NCBI GenBank assembly: GCA_947044365.1
Contig: OX345647.1
Location: forward strand, 807,001 to 871,000
Length of the DNA stretch: 64,000 nt
Direction: 5' to 3'
DNA from: Petrosia ficiformis
Lineage: Eukaryota; Porifera; Demospongiae; Haplosclerida; Petrosiidae
The notes under the pieces were generated by a model that saw only the letters and a program-made list of their open reading frames with translations, was not told the DNA's origin and searched no databases. The translations under genes were made by a program, and so were the position numbers. Of this stretch, positions 12,552-25,925 are shown piece after piece; the stretch's first letter is position 1, and each line of letters opens with the position of its first letter.

Positions 12552-13757
12552 TTTGTATTACTGTTACACACACCACAATGGACTATTCCTTTTATAGCAC
12601 GAGTGAGGTTATTCCAATTACAAAAAATAACATCATTATGGTAAATTTAATTAAATGTATAGTTTAATATTAATATAAATATATTGTGTAAATCAAATGG
12701 AAGTGAAATAACTCAACTGCAATCTCTCTATATATAGTGTATGGTAATACTTCATTTGTGAAAGTAGCTAGACAATCAAACTTTATTAGAATTTAAATAA
12801 TAAAAATAACATTAATTTATATATACCTGTATCAAATGATTTCATTTGACATACTATACCATTGAGATGAAATTAAATGCAATTCTCATTCAGCTTGGAA
12901 CACGTGACATAACAAAACCCCACATCTTGAATTCTCAGGTGAGTTAGTTGGTAAGATAGAATCCTCTTACCAATCCAAAGTAGTAGTAATTATCAATTGT
13001 ATAATGGTGAGTGGAATGGACTACCTGTGCTACAAATATTTGGTATCACTGTGGGTTTATTTTGGATCATATAATATGACATTGTTGCAATCAATAATTA
13101 TGATTTTGAATAATCTAATCAAATCCACCCACTTAACACACAAATCACTATCTGATTTACAGTAACCTCATTATCAGGCTGGTCAGATACTAGATGTTAT
13201 AACATGCATACATGTAAATACCAGTTTCATTGAGACCTTGATGTTCCTATCGTATATTACTATAGGAAATTCTGACTATTGATTCAATAATGTAATAAGC
13301 TTACTATAAAAATTTATAAAATAAATGTTTTGTATGTATATATATATATATATAATTATATAATTATATATATATATACCAAGTCATTTATTCTGAAATA
13401 CAATACAATACAATAGGGACTCTTCAGGTGTGTAGAGTGTTGCTATATTTATAAGTGTAAAAACAATTAATCACATGATGATGACTGGGTACTACATGCA
13501 TACTCAATACACAGTTATAATTACATAATTATACATAATTATTTATTGATTCACATCACTGAAAGTTTGCATATAGTTCAAATGAGTCAAGATATGTGAT
13601 TACTAGTTCAAATATGAACTGGTAATGTTGCTGTAGATATGAGGGAGGGAGAAAGAAGGAAGAAGAAAGAATTATACTATATATTTTATAGTCAAGCTTG
13701 CATATAAAAGGATGGATCACTCAAAACTAATTGATCTAACATTAATTAATGACTTAC
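12552..13757. other. R2 upstream region, non-coding
   Basis: About 1.2 kb of AT-rich sequence separates the R2 start from the 3' end of R3. It holds a CACGTG E-box at 12901-12906 and a (TA)n tract at about 13330-13378. I see no coding exon, no SCOT fragment and no MITE here, unlike most other intergenic gaps in the cluster. The last coding exon expected for R3 should lie here, but I could not identify it. Confidence 0.5.
13330..13378. repeat. (TA)n microsatellite
   Basis: Near-pure TA dinucleotides interrupted by TAATTATATAATTA. Confidence 0.85.
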
Positions 13758-14672
13758 AGGAGTTGGTACACTTCCTGGTTTGTTTATACGTTGAGTCTTG
13801 ACGACTTGAAACACATCCACTATATTCTCTGTCTTACATTTCTCAATTACGGTAGCTGCAGCACAGAATATACCAGATCTGGTCACTGTATCACTGTAGA
13901 TATTAGAAAATGTATGATTGATTCTTTATAGTAGTGTTCAGCAGAATAATTATATTCATAATTATAGCTTTTATTTATATCTACATATTATTATGCTAGT
14001 CTTAATTATATCAATAAAATTTGGTAATTAACAATAAAATCTCCATCATTATACCTGCAGTGTATGAGAATAGGAGATGTTCCTACGTTCCGTTGGATTT
14101 TATACATTTCTTCAATTACAGTAATAATACTCTGAGGATTTTCAATATATCCATTAGAATCCCATTCAGTAATCTGATACTGTGTTACTGTCTGCATCTT
14201 ACTATTCTAAAATTAATAGTAGCAATTTTAGAAGAGAAAATGATAACTAAATGTATAGTACCTTGTTATTAATGACAACCAATGTTCTTTCTATATATCC
14301 ATAATGTTGTGTTTCTGTTTTAACTGTCACAACGAATTCTCCAAACACTTCAGGATCAGTAACACAAGACCAATACTGATAACAAACATTCTATAAGTAA
14401 TGATTAAAAGAAATAATAATCAACAATGATGAAGTGTATATTTAGAATACTGTACACTGACCATTCCATTCTCATTCAAGTGTCCCAGCATTACGATAGC
14501 ATGACACTCTCTATCCATGATCATCTTCCAGAATGCTCTACATGTACTCTGCATAGGACCCTCAGCAATTATAAATGCTTTCCTCTGTTTATAACCCTGT
14601 GAAGAAATTATGTACATTAAGAATAATTGTATCTTCTACATTGCAAAAATAAAATTTGTAAAATATCTAATT

Positions 14673-15007
14673 TATTGGTTAGTACAGTTACAAGGAATAG
14701 TGGAAATTGTAATTTAATCCGTCGTGTAGATTGTTATGACTGCATGGTGACATATATGTACTTGTGCTAATTATAATCCAATAATTGTAATATCAATTTC
14801 CTTATGTTTCTAATAGATATACAAAGAAGCAGAATAAATATTTTAATTAAATCATTTTAGGTCTCCAAACCTTCTTTGTGCATCTAATATGAGATATATG
14901 ACATGATATTTGATTATAATTGGTACAAGTATGTTATCATGCAATCATAACAACTTGTATGACTAATTAAATTATAATTTGCATACTTGCAACTGTACTA
15001 ACCAATA
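14673..15007. mobile_element. MITE-like element in an R3 PTP intron
   Basis: A 335-bp element with near-perfect terminal inverted repeats: TATTGGTTAGTACAGTT at the left, and the reverse complement of the same sequence at the right (AACTGTACTAACCAATA). It is non-coding. It lies in the intron between the PTP exons at 15033-15097 and 14462-14596 and is absent from the equivalent R6 intron, so it inserted after the two RPTP copies separated. Confidence 0.7.
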
Positions 15008-16439
15008 CATTTGTGTATGATTTATAACTTACATTAATGAAGACAGCATTGATATAATCTGGATGTTCTCCTTTGAGTGGTACCCTGTGTTTATCAGCTG
15101 TGTGTATTGTATGCACGTAGGAGTCAATACAACAAGACATCCTTAATTACACTAAGGCTATATATATACTCACGTGGTGCATAGTCCATGGACCTGTTCT
15201 TTTGATGAAATCGTATAGCAACATCTCTTCTTACTTGATCTGGTTTAGGAGTGACTTGTTCCAAAACCTATAGCACAAAAATGAAAAGAAAAAATTCCTT
15301 TTCTGAATATAATAATTCTTCACAGAGAGCATAGGCCCATGCACCAATAATAATCGATAGTCAACATAAAAATCTATTTACTTCAAATTCCTTTTGAAAT
15401 GTGTTTAAACCAGTGATAGCATCACGAGAATTCATTTTCCTGACTCTTTGTCTAAGGTTACTGACATTAATTTGAGTATCACCACATGTCACTGATTCAA
15501 GAATAGCATCATGAATAAATATATATTGATCCTATAGAAGATGGAATAGATGAAGAGAGAAAGGTTAGTGATATAACTAATGTGGAACTAGTGGTCTCAA
15601 TATATTATCATACTAACTGGTGTCTGGACCATCTTCATACGTTGTTGTCTGAGTTCATTAATGATTTTAGGAATATCAATAATTCCTTCATTTTCTAACT
15701 GTTGTAATACCATGTCTATTGTTATGAATGTACCAGTACGTCCAACTCCAGCACTGTGTGAGTATGTAAGTAAAAGTATCATTACATGCTTGTAGTTAAA
15801 TGTTTTCATATATTCATACATCTAACGTACTTACCTGCAGTGAACCAACATAGGTCCTCTTTTGGGTCGATATTCCGCCTTTATACATTGATAGAATGTG
15901 AGTATTGATGCAGCATACTCAGGTACTCCATGATCAGGCCAAGATGTGAAATGATACTGTGTGATCTTGTGAGGATATTCTGAGCTCCCAAGTAACTATA
16001 TAGTAAAGTGGACATGTATTTTAATGGTCACTGGATAACCATTCCTCACCTCTAACTGAAGTGTCCTAATGGTATAGTCAGTGTAAACCTGTTGATCAGT
16101 CAATGTTACTTTGAATGGTCCATAACTCTGAGTGGAACCAGACTCAGGCCAGTACTGTTGACATTTGATCTTCTTGCCCTCTTTGAGGTTGGTTACCATG
16201 ACAATAGTGGGTGGTCTCTCCTGCCATACAAGATGCCAGAAGTCAACAATTGTTTTATTCACTGGACCTATAGAGTGATTCAGTACATTGATATGTGCAT
16301 TTGTATGTACTTGTAATTGACTGTATTTATTGTGTACATATATACTTATGTATGTACATACTCACATTTGTAAGTATACTATGCATATATATATATAATT
16401 ATGAGCATGCTGTCACTCATGTATGTATGTATAATTATA

Positions 16440-16515
16440 ATCATACACACATGCACACATACATATAGATAATTCACACATACATACATACATAAATACA
16501 TACATACATACACAT
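16440..16515. repeat. (ACAT)n microsatellite in R3 PTP intron
   Basis: Short interrupted ACAT tract in the same intron that carries the large ATGT/ACAT tracts in R6. Confidence 0.8.
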
Positions 16516-18499
16516 AACTGTGACATACCTTGAGTAGCTATATATTTGTATACTGGGGAGTAACCCTATAATTATGTATATATATTATATATGTATAACA
16601 AAAATTAATAATATCAGTTGTATTATAACTAAACTCTATGTATGATGCATTAATATATCCATTCTGATAGTCTGGTCTACCAGTTAGTGGTGTGAGGATG
16701 ATACGATTATCATCATCTAAAATAAATTTTAAAGTATTCCATTCAAAGATAGTATATCTGTATAATATAATCATTACACAATATAATACTATATAATATA
16801 TAGTATATTAAATTAATATTGAATGTACTCAGAAGTATCTTCAATTAAGTAAAGTTACTCAACAGATGGTTATGATCATGAACTTTCAATACACACAAAG
16901 TCTGTTTGAATTGTTTGAAAACAAACACTCAATATTTTCAAAAGTTAATGAATGAAATTATGAATGTGTTTAACTATCTCCAAGAATGGAAATATATTTC
17001 AGATGTAGTTAAATGAGTATATGTAATCATAAGAAAAGGGGTCATTTGGTAAATATTAATTTTGATAAAAAGCTAACCTTTAAATGTTACCATTTTATAT
17101 AACAAACTAAACCAGGTATCTAGAAGAGAAATGATTGATCTTCCTGGATACCAAATTTAGTTTCTTTTCTATATAAAATAGTAAGAATTTAATTCAAAGG
17201 TAAGCATTCTATCAATTAATGGTGAATTACCTTCAAATCGATTTTAGCTATACTTATATATGTATAGAACATATGTCTGGTATTCTAAATCTGACATTCA
17301 TATTTCATAAATTCTTTAGGATTCTCATGGATGGCCTAATTATTAATTTTCTACTAACCTGATACACTTAATGATGTACTATTCTCAGTAGCAGTGACAC
17401 CATTAATAGTACCATCTACCACTCTGGCATTAGAGACAGTACACTGATAGTTACCTCCCTCTCTCATCCTCACTGTCACTGTCACCAGTGTAGCAGTACC
17501 AACATTCACTACCTCACGAGACAAGTCATCACTTGTTTGAGTAATACTAAATGAGTTTGGTCCTGTACATGTGACATCAGTAGGAGGTCCATCTGTTACA
17601 GCAAATCTCAGGTTGAATACTGGAGGATCAACATATCTTGGTGTGGAGATCAGGGATAATGACATGTCTTCTGCTATAGGACCAGCTATAAAATGAAGTG
17701 ATATATTATATACTATTACTACACAACTCATCATTAACTCACTATTATCATTGTATGTACTGGTATTATACACTCCTACTACCAGTGTTCTATCATCAAT
17801 GATACATTTGTACAGACCCTCATAATCTGATGTTATTGGTGTTGTTGAATTTTCATCCCACAATAGTACAGTATATGAGAACTGTTCATTAGTCTGAAAT
17901 ATGAGATCTGGTCCAGTGTAAGTATTTGTTGTACTATCATTACTAAAATTTAATGTTCCAGTGAATACTATAACTTCAGTACCATTAGGATAGTAAAAGG
18001 TTCCATAAGTGCTCTGCACATAATGTAGACACCAAATACCCTCAATAGCTTCATCATCCATAACCTCAATATCAAGGAAGTCTTGAGACGTAATCATATA
18101 GTAGTCTGGTAATATTAGTTCAAGATACTCAACCCACAAATATACAACTATAATAATATAGCATTGAGAATATATACATAACAATCTCATTTACAAATAT
18201 TTACCTTCTTCTTCTATTGGGTTGATTCTTTGTTGTCCTTGTATTCCTGATAATGAACATACTACTAGTACTATTATATATAATACTGATGATATATTCA
18301 TCTTGAACAAGATATCATTAACAGTGGTACTCCTCTACAGAAATACTTAATTATAACTAAATTTATACTACAGAAATTGATAAGTGTTATAAGTCAATTT
18401 CTTTCAGTGATGAAGTGACCTGTTGTTAAAAGAAAATTCATTATATAAATACACACACACACACACTAACATAAACTACAAATGTTTATAATAACTCAC

Positions 18500-18868
18500 T
18501 TCAAATGAACAACCTGTTGCTTGTTTTATATCGTGACCCCTTTTGAAATTTCAATAAGTATCAGACCCTTCTCTTTAAACTCACCCTAAACACAACATGT
18601 ACATACATAATCACATGTCTGTTTATACATATGTACGCATACCATTTCAGTAATAATACAATCCACACAGTTCTTTCCTGTTAATGGTAAACTACATTCA
18701 TCTAATATCTTATGACTACCATCCTATAATAACAAATAATATATCACTGATTAGTTTTATATCATATAATAATAATACCTTTGTTGTATGTTCCATAGTA
18801 ATCACTACCTTCGTTCCTTTACTAGCTACCAGATCCATAGCTCCACCCATTCCCTTTACCATCGATTT
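18500..18868 (-). pseudogene. OXCT1: SCOT/OXCT C-terminal fragment, copy 2
   Basis: Exon-like segments are 18779-about 18868 ([18 protein letters not shown], then [10 protein letters not shown]), 18643-18723 ([17 protein letters not shown]...IITEM) and about 18500-18585. The first is better kept than in copies 1, 3 and 6: the full motif and a GT donor remain. The third has a 7-bp loss, GTCAC|GATATAAAAC where copy 1 reads GTCACTATAGATGATATAAAAC, which shifts the frame. The 5' exons of the enzyme are absent. Confidence 0.7.
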
Positions 18869-18884
18869 TACATGTACATACTAA

Positions 18885-19429
18885 TCTATCCATCTATTAT
18901 AGGACACATTTGGTAGTCTACTGGTCATCCTCTTCATATTCTTTTAGTTTTTCTTGCTCTCCTTACCTCATATACTAATAATCCTTCTCTTGTTTCATCT
19001 TATGAAATATTAGTCTCCTATAAACATAAACCTGACCATATGATAGTATTCCATTTCTTTCTATTAGGCCATCATTCATTACAAATAAATTGGATAAAAG
19101 TTGGTTGATACCTGGTTGAACTCCAGACAATGAATCCAGCTACACCTGATCTTACCTCTGTTACTACTGGTCTTAGTAATCTTGAGACAAATACAAACAC
19201 TAATGAAAAACTGATAATAGAACATGTTCATTTGATAATGTAGTCTTATAATATTAATTATTACAAATGATAATAAAAACAGAAAGTAATTTTAATAGTG
19301 TCTATTCACACTGATATTATGTACTATTATACTTACTATGTGTTAATGTATACATATATAAAGAGATTGTATGTAAACTAAACATCAGTTTCATAATTAT
19401 TGTGTTTTCATAAGTCAAAATACTTCACG
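18885..19429. other. Unidentified conserved stretch between SCOT fragment and R4
   Basis: This stretch recurs almost unchanged at about 51160-51700. A minus-strand segment at about 19080-19180 can be read as RLLRPVVTEVRSGVAGFIVW, but stops follow and I recognise no family. Its conservation is explained by the recent duplication, not necessarily by function. Confidence 0.35.
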
Positions 19430-22290
19430 TCAATTCTGTACTGTTTCATAAGTATTCTCATCACATGATGTTGTTTCAAGTACATCTATTGTGTTAACTG
19501 GTGTGTCAGAGATAATATCAATCTCTTCATATGTTCTGTTGAAATAGTGAAAACAATATTGTTATTGAATATGTTACTTACTGAGAATTTTCAACATCAG
19601 ATGATGTTATAAGTACATCTGTTGCATTGACTGGTGTGTCATGGGTAATATCGATCTCTTCGTATGTTCTATTGAAGGAATAAAAACAATAATGTTGTTG
19701 TTATTGAATATTTGGTTTGTTTGTTACTTACAGAGATGAGTCATGTGACTTCTGATCAAACATTCCATATGCTTCACTAATCTTCATTTCAATATCATCA
19801 TCACTATTATAAAATTATAATATAATAATTATAATATAATAATTATAATTACAATATTTATTATATATTACCATCTCTTGTTACGTATAACTACTCCATA
19901 GGCTGTACTCGACTTTGTCTGAATATTAACAGCACTATATATAATAATTATATGATGATGATTTAATAAATGAGATAATACAGTCCACTACCTCAAGTCA
20001 TAATGGTTTGATTTTCTTACTCTCTTTTTGTATATAAATATAATAATAATAACAGTCACACATATTACTACTATACATAATATACAACCCAACAGTGATA
20101 TGCCTATTATAAGACCAATATTGGAATCCACACTGCTTGTTTGTGTTGCTGTACATAAAAATTAAAATAATTGTAATTAGATGTATCATATTGATATGAT
20201 ATATTTGCTGCATGATTTAAACAACAAGTGTCATTATGTAATTAATACCAGTAGTAGTTGAAGATGAACTCATCATAATTAATATATCAAGAGATGAAGT
20301 TGATATAACTATATTCATTGGAAATAATTTAAAACAATATCTATTAGCATCCACACTACATTACCTGATGGTATGATTGGGTCTGTTTCCTCTCCCTCAT
20401 ACTCTATACCTCCTAATATAAATGTTATTGTTATAGAGAATATATAATCCAGGTTTGGGTCTAGTCCATCTATTACTCCCTCTGAAACACTAGCTGAGAA
20501 GTTCATTGATCCTGAATCAACCTGTCTCTTCACTTCACTAGTACTATAGTAGTATACTGTATATCTGTCTACAGCATCAGATTCTATTCGATCCCATGTT
20601 GCTCTAACTGTAGTATTATTAGTACGAGTGACTTGAAAGTTTTGAACCATAGCTATGAAGACAAAAAGTAATATATACAGGTTTAAAAATATTCTAAATT
20701 CTAACGAATATCAGAAGTCATGATTGTTTTATCTATCCATTCTCCTGGACCAACAATAGTGTATGCTCTCACACCAACTGTATAACTTGTGTTTGGTAAT
20801 AGTCCATCTATTATGTGTTGAGTGATTGTTGTATTCACATATACAAATGAATCACTGTTGTCAGACTCTCTATAATGTATACCATACATGATGATGATAC
20901 CATTAGGCATAGAGGGTTGATTCCATGTGATACTGATCTGATCTACATCTGATCCACTTGATATTAGGTTTGACACCATACCAGGTTCTGAGAGACACAA
21001 ACATCATATGAAACATGAACTAGAAATGAATATACTAACTGACCAGCTTGTTCTGTCTGTTGTATTCCATGATCACTTGCTGGTCCAGTTCCAACATCGT
21101 TGTATGCTGACACTATCACTGTGTAGTTAGTATATGGTATCAGTTCTGTGAGAATATATGATCTGTTCTCTCCTCCAATGATGTTGATAGTGTCAGAGAA
21201 TGTTGTGTTTGTGAAGTAGAGTAAGTATCCAGTGATGGGTCCATTCTGTCCAGAAGGAGGTACCTCATCCCATGAAACAGTTAAAGATCTAGCCTCAACT
21301 GATGAGAAAATTATGTTCTCTGGAGAAGAAGTAGGTTCTGAGAGACACAAACATCCTGTGAATTATGTATTAGTAATGAATATACTAACTGACCAGCTTG
21401 TTCTGTCTGTTGTATTCTATTATCACTTGTTGGTCCAGTTCCAACATCATTGTATGCTGCTACTGTCACAGTGTAGTTAGTATATGGTATTAGTTCAGTG
21501 AGAGTGTATGCTCTGTTCTCTCCTCCAATGATGTTGATAGCGTCAGAGAATGTTGTGTTTGTGTAGTAGAGTAAGTATCCAGTGATGGGTCCATTCTGTC
21601 CAGAAGGAGGTACCTCATCCCATGAAACAGTCAAAGATCTAGCCTCAACTGATGAGAAGATTATTTTCTCTGGAGAAGAAGTAGGTTCTGAGAGACACAA
21701 ACATCCTATGAAACATGAACTAGTAATGAATATACTAACTGACCAGCTTGTTCTGTCTGTTGTGTTCTATTATCACTTGCTGGTCCAGTTCCAGCATCAT
21801 TGTATGCTGACACTGTCACAGTGTAGTTGGTATATGGTCTCAGCTCAGTGAGAGTGTATGCTCTGTTCTCTTCTCCAGTGACGTTGATAGTGTCAGAGAA
21901 TGTTGTGTTTGTGTAGTAGAGTAAGTATCCATTGATGGGTCCATTCTGTCCAGAACAAGGTAATTCATCCCATGAGATCTTAAAAGACCTAGCCTCAACT
22001 GATGAGAAAACAATGTTTTCTGGAGAAGAGGTAGGTTCTGAGAAAGAAATATCAAAATGGAGTTATTAAATGTATACTACACTTGAGGAGATGTTTATTC
22101 ATCTATATAGTTTTTATTATTTTGTACAGTCTATCACACACAAGTACTAAAAATGTGGGTGTTGTCCCACCAGTGTATTGCCAGTGTTACCCCAAAATAA
22201 ATATTAAGGGTGAAGGAGTGCATCAGTGGTACATGATGTTTGGTCAACTATGTTCATTGAGTATTGTAAAACTGTGTTTTTCAGCATAAA
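19430..22290. repeat. Segmental duplication unit, partner of 51709-54537
   Basis: R4 from its stop codon through the FN3 array and into the next intron is collinear with R8 at a constant offset of 32246 bp, apart from a 33-bp deletion in the R8 TM exon. Sequence differences are scattered single bases. R1 1-1560 matches the same unit at an offset of 20662 bp from 44 to about 1375. Confidence 0.85.
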
Positions 22291-25200
22291 ATTTGGATGG
22301 GGGAGCACCATAGTACCACTCTTTGGGGAAACACTGGTATTGCTGTACTCAAACTTCAAACACTTTTTATAAACTCAATTTTGATATCTCAGATTATCTG
22401 TGTAGCTAACATGGTTTCATACAGGATTTTTTCCTTTTGAAGATTGTAAGAATGTGGGGCGTGTGAAAATTAGGTGCTCTGAGATGGATTTTGGTGGGTT
22501 TCTGGCAGCTAGCGGACTATTACTATACTGTGGTTTTGATCACTTGTTAATACTCTATTTACTACTTTGATTGATATTTGTGTGCTATTCCCATTAATTT
22601 GTTTAACTGTTACATCTCACATGACATTATATTTTTGCAAAACCTTTGGGGGAGGGGTGGTGGAATCCCAGGGCACCCCCTCTGTATGAAACCCTAAGTA
22701 TGCTATGAGTTGTACATCTAGCTGAAAATGTGCCCACCCAAATATTAAATTTTAATTAAAACTCGAATGAGCACCCACACAAATTATTCAACCTGATACC
22801 CAGATCCATTCATTATCCATTGGCCAGTTCTAATTCATAATATCATTTTTCAACTCACCAGCAGAGAGAGTGGTAACAATATTACCCCTATCAAACTCAA
22901 TGGACTCAATACCAAATGTTCCAATGAATTGTGTGATTTCACAATAACTACCAGGATTAATACCACTGAACACAAGTGGTGATGAACTAGAGACCTTTTG
23001 ATCATTATCATTAAATGATTCCTCACATAGTCTACGACACTGACGTGTTGCACTGTAACCATTAGAAGGGATTGGATCAGGTTCAGTCCATGTCAGAGTA
23101 ATAGTGTTACTAGTAGAAGTAGCTGTGAGGTCACTCACTGATGGTAGTGCTGAAGGGAATCAGTAATATAGTGATTATAATACACAAGATGTTTACTATC
23201 ACTTACTTAATGTCACACTCTCAATACTACTATTAACACTGGGTAGTACAGGAGTACCATCATTACCATATGATACCACAAAGAACTCATATGTTTCATC
23301 CAGCATGAGTCCTGATGTCACACTGTATGTTGTATCAGTGGTGTTTACTAAACTCTGAATATTATCACTACCATTGAGAGAATAGAACACCTCATATCTA
23401 GGTGAATATCCTGTCCAGGAGAGTTGTACACGAAGCAGACCTGTACCCAGTCTTGTTAGTGTGAGATTGGGGGTAGCAGAAACTGTAAAATAATCATTTA
23501 TGAAAATAACACAAATTTATGAATGGGTTAATGAAATTTGTAAAAGGCAGGACTAGTTTTAAAGTTCAGTTATCTTTATTCATGCACTACTATGAGAATT
23601 CTGTGGTTTGTATAAGTGTTATGCTATTTTGAATGTGTAATATAGATACAACACTATCCTTACATGAAGTGACAATCCTAGTTTTAAAGTTCAGTGATGT
23701 AAGTTCACTATAGAATCTGACATGTACATGTAATATACAAACCAATGTATATATGACATACATGTACTTGTGTAAACCACAAATGAGTATACATGTATAC
23801 ATGTACTCACTTACAAAACACTGGTATGTCCATACCAAGCTTTATTATTACTCATAAATGAGTTTAATTGTCCCCAAGAATGGAAATGTAGTTTTAACGT
23901 TTAAAGAGTTTAGGGTTTAAATGCATTACATGTATAGCATTCTGACTTTCATATTTTATATCATATTTAGTGTTTGGGTTAGTGTAATTATATATGTTAT
24001 CATCCATATGACTTCACATGAAATACTGTTTCAAATTAAAACAAGAAATTTGCTTTTGAAAGGCTGGACTCACTCCCAAAACACTCATATGTCCATACCA
24101 AGTAATTCCTCTAGCTTATTATTACTAATGAATGTGTTTAACTATCTCCAAGAATGGAAATATATTTCAGATGTAGTTAAATGAGTATATGTAATCATAA
24201 GAAAAGGGGTCATTTGGTAAATATTAATTTTGATAAAAAGCTGAGCTTTGAATGTTACCATTTTATATAACAAACTAAACCAGGTATCTAGAAGAGAAAT
24301 GATTGATCTTCCTGGATACCAAATTTAGTTTCCTTTCTATATAAAATAGTAAGAATTTAATTAAAAGGAAGCATTCAATCAATTAATGGTGAATTACCTT
24401 CAAATCAATTTTAGCTATACTTATATGTACAGAGCATATGTCTGGTATTCTAATCTGACTTTCATATTTCATGTCAATTCTTTGGGATTCTCATGGATGG
24501 TCACGTACATGTATTCAATTATTAATTTTCTACTAACCTGTTACATTTAATGATGGACTACCCTCAGTAGCAGTGACACCATTAATAGTACCATTACCTA
24601 CTCTGACATTAGAGACAGTACACTGATAGTTACCACCCTCTCTCATCCTCACTGTCACTGTCACCAGTGTAGCCATACCAACACTCACTACCTCACGAGA
24701 CAAGTCATCACTTGTTTGAGTAATACTAAATGAGTTTGGTCCTGTACATGTGACATCAGTAGGAGGTCCATTTGTGACAATGAAACTCAGGTTGAATACT
24801 GGAGGATCAACATATCTTGGTGTGGAGATCAGGGATAATGACATGTCTCCTGCTTTAGGACCAGCTATAAAATGAAGTGATATATTATATAGTATTACTA
24901 CACAACTCATCATTAACTCACTATTATCATTGTATGTACTGTTATCATACACTCCTACTACTAGTGTTCTATTAGCAATGATACATTTGTACAGACCCTC
25001 ATAATCTGATGTTATTGGTGTTGTTGAATCTTCATCTCTCAATAATACAGTATGTGTGAGCTGTTCATCAGCATTTTCCATAGTCTGAAATATTGGGTCT
25101 GGTCCAGTGTAAGTGTTTGTTTTCCTATTGCCAATAAATGTTCCAGAGAATACTAAAACTTCAGTACCATTAGGATAGTAAAAGGTTCCATAAATGTTTG

Positions 25201-25492
25201 ACATATAATGCAGACACCATATACCCTCAATAAAACTATCACCATCACCATCCTTCTCAGTATCAGGGAAGTGTTGAGATGGAATCATATAGTAGTCTGG
25301 TAATATTAGTTCAAGATACTCAGCCCACAAATGTACAACTATAATAATATAGTATTGAGAATATAATACATAACAACTTCATAAAGATTTACCTTCTTCT
25401 TCTGTTGGGTCAACTCTATGATATTGTCCTTGTATTCCTGATAATGAACATACTACTAGTACTATTACATATAATAATGATGATATATTCAT
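19430..25492 (-). CDS. R4: type A Ig/FN3 receptor with YEEI tail, intact
   Basis: Exons: signal peptide 25393-25492, Ig1 24922-25338, Ig2 24538-24864, FN3-1 23207-23482, FN3-2 22859-23149, array 21744-22037, 21394-21687 and 21044-21337, FN3 20706-20987, FN3 20365-20652, linker 20249-20308, TM 19992-20148, tail 19872-19934, 19732-19803, 19582-19668 and 19430-19535. The sum is 3408 nt, 1135 aa plus stop. Domains: Ig 34-281, nine... seven FN3 units spanning 282-954, Ser/Thr linker 955-974, TM 975-1026 with KKR stop-transfer, tail 1027-1135. The tail carries TAYGVV, EAYGMF, LTYEEI, QTYEEI and NTYETV. pYEEI is the classic optimal ligand of Src-family SH2 domains, and LTYEEI also fits the ITIM consensus. 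Predicted plasma-membrane receptor signalling through tail tyrosines; ligand unknown. Confidence 0.88.
21044..22037 (-). repeat. R4 FN3 exon array, three units
   Basis: Exons 21044-21337, 21394-21687 and 21744-22037 are each 294 nt with 56-nt introns, the same layout and copy number as R1 and R8. Confidence 0.92.
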
Positions 25493-25560
25493 CTTGAACA
25501 AGATATCATTAACAGTGATACTCCTCTATGACAATACACCACAAAAATAAATAACTAATT

Positions 25561-25925
25561 TATTGGTTAGTACAGTTACACGGTATAGTAATCTAATTGG
25601 TCATGTAGGTTTTTATGATTGCATGGTGATATATATGTACCTGTACTAAGTATAATCTAATAATTGTAGTATCAATTTCCTTATGTTTCTAATAGATGTA
25701 CAAAGAAGTAGAATAAATATTTTAATTTAATCATTTTAGGTCTCCAAACCTTCTTTGTGTATCTAATATGAGATATTAGGCATGATAAATATTATTTGAT
25801 AATAATTGGTACATATATCGTTTACATATTTTAATATAATTAGTACAAAGTAGCTATGGTGTTAGATATATGTATCTCCTAAACAACAACTAATTGTTAA
25901 ATCCTTGCAACTGCACTAACCAATA
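25561..25925. mobile_element. MITE-like element upstream of R4
   Basis: A 365-bp element with inverted ends TATTGGTTAGTACAGTTAC and GCAACTGCACTAACCAATA. It begins about 70 bp upstream of the R4 ATG and could contribute promoter sequence. The same position relative to the start is occupied in R1, R6 and R8. Confidence 0.65.

Larger units (their letters stand above)
13758..18301 (-). pseudogene. R3: RPTP remnant, Ig-Ig joined to PTP D1-D2 without FN3 or TM
   Basis: Exons: signal peptide 18205-18301, Ig1 17743-18147, Ig2 17359-17685, then directly PTP exons 16635-16716, 16529-16565, 16050-16267, 15835-15995, 15618-15753, 15382-15531, 15174-15267, 15033-15097, 14462-14596, 14262-14390, 14055-14206 and 13758-13893. 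D1 keeps the WPD loop (TSWPDHGVP) and the split signature [11 protein letters not shown]2 keeps [10 protein letters not shown], but WPD is replaced by EWDSNG. Compared with R6, everything from FN3-1 to the first PTP exon (FN3s, TM, intracellular Ig, NKPLNR exon) is missing; Ig2-intron homology stops near 16957. The first PTP exon has also lost one G at its donor (ATAGAG|TTTAGT where R6 has ATAGAG|GTTTGT), so canonical splicing shifts the frame. Non-functional as assembled, although the downstream catalytic exons remain open. Confidence 0.75.

Noticed and set aside
13758..18301. R3 as a functional cytosolic or secreted phosphatase
   Set aside because: The frame is broken between the first two PTP exons and the NKPLNR exon is missing, so an active D1 cannot be made by canonical splicing.
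19080..19180. Possible hyaluronidase-like motif (GVAGFIVW) on the minus strand
   Set aside because: Too short, stops follow directly, and no other motif of the family is visible.
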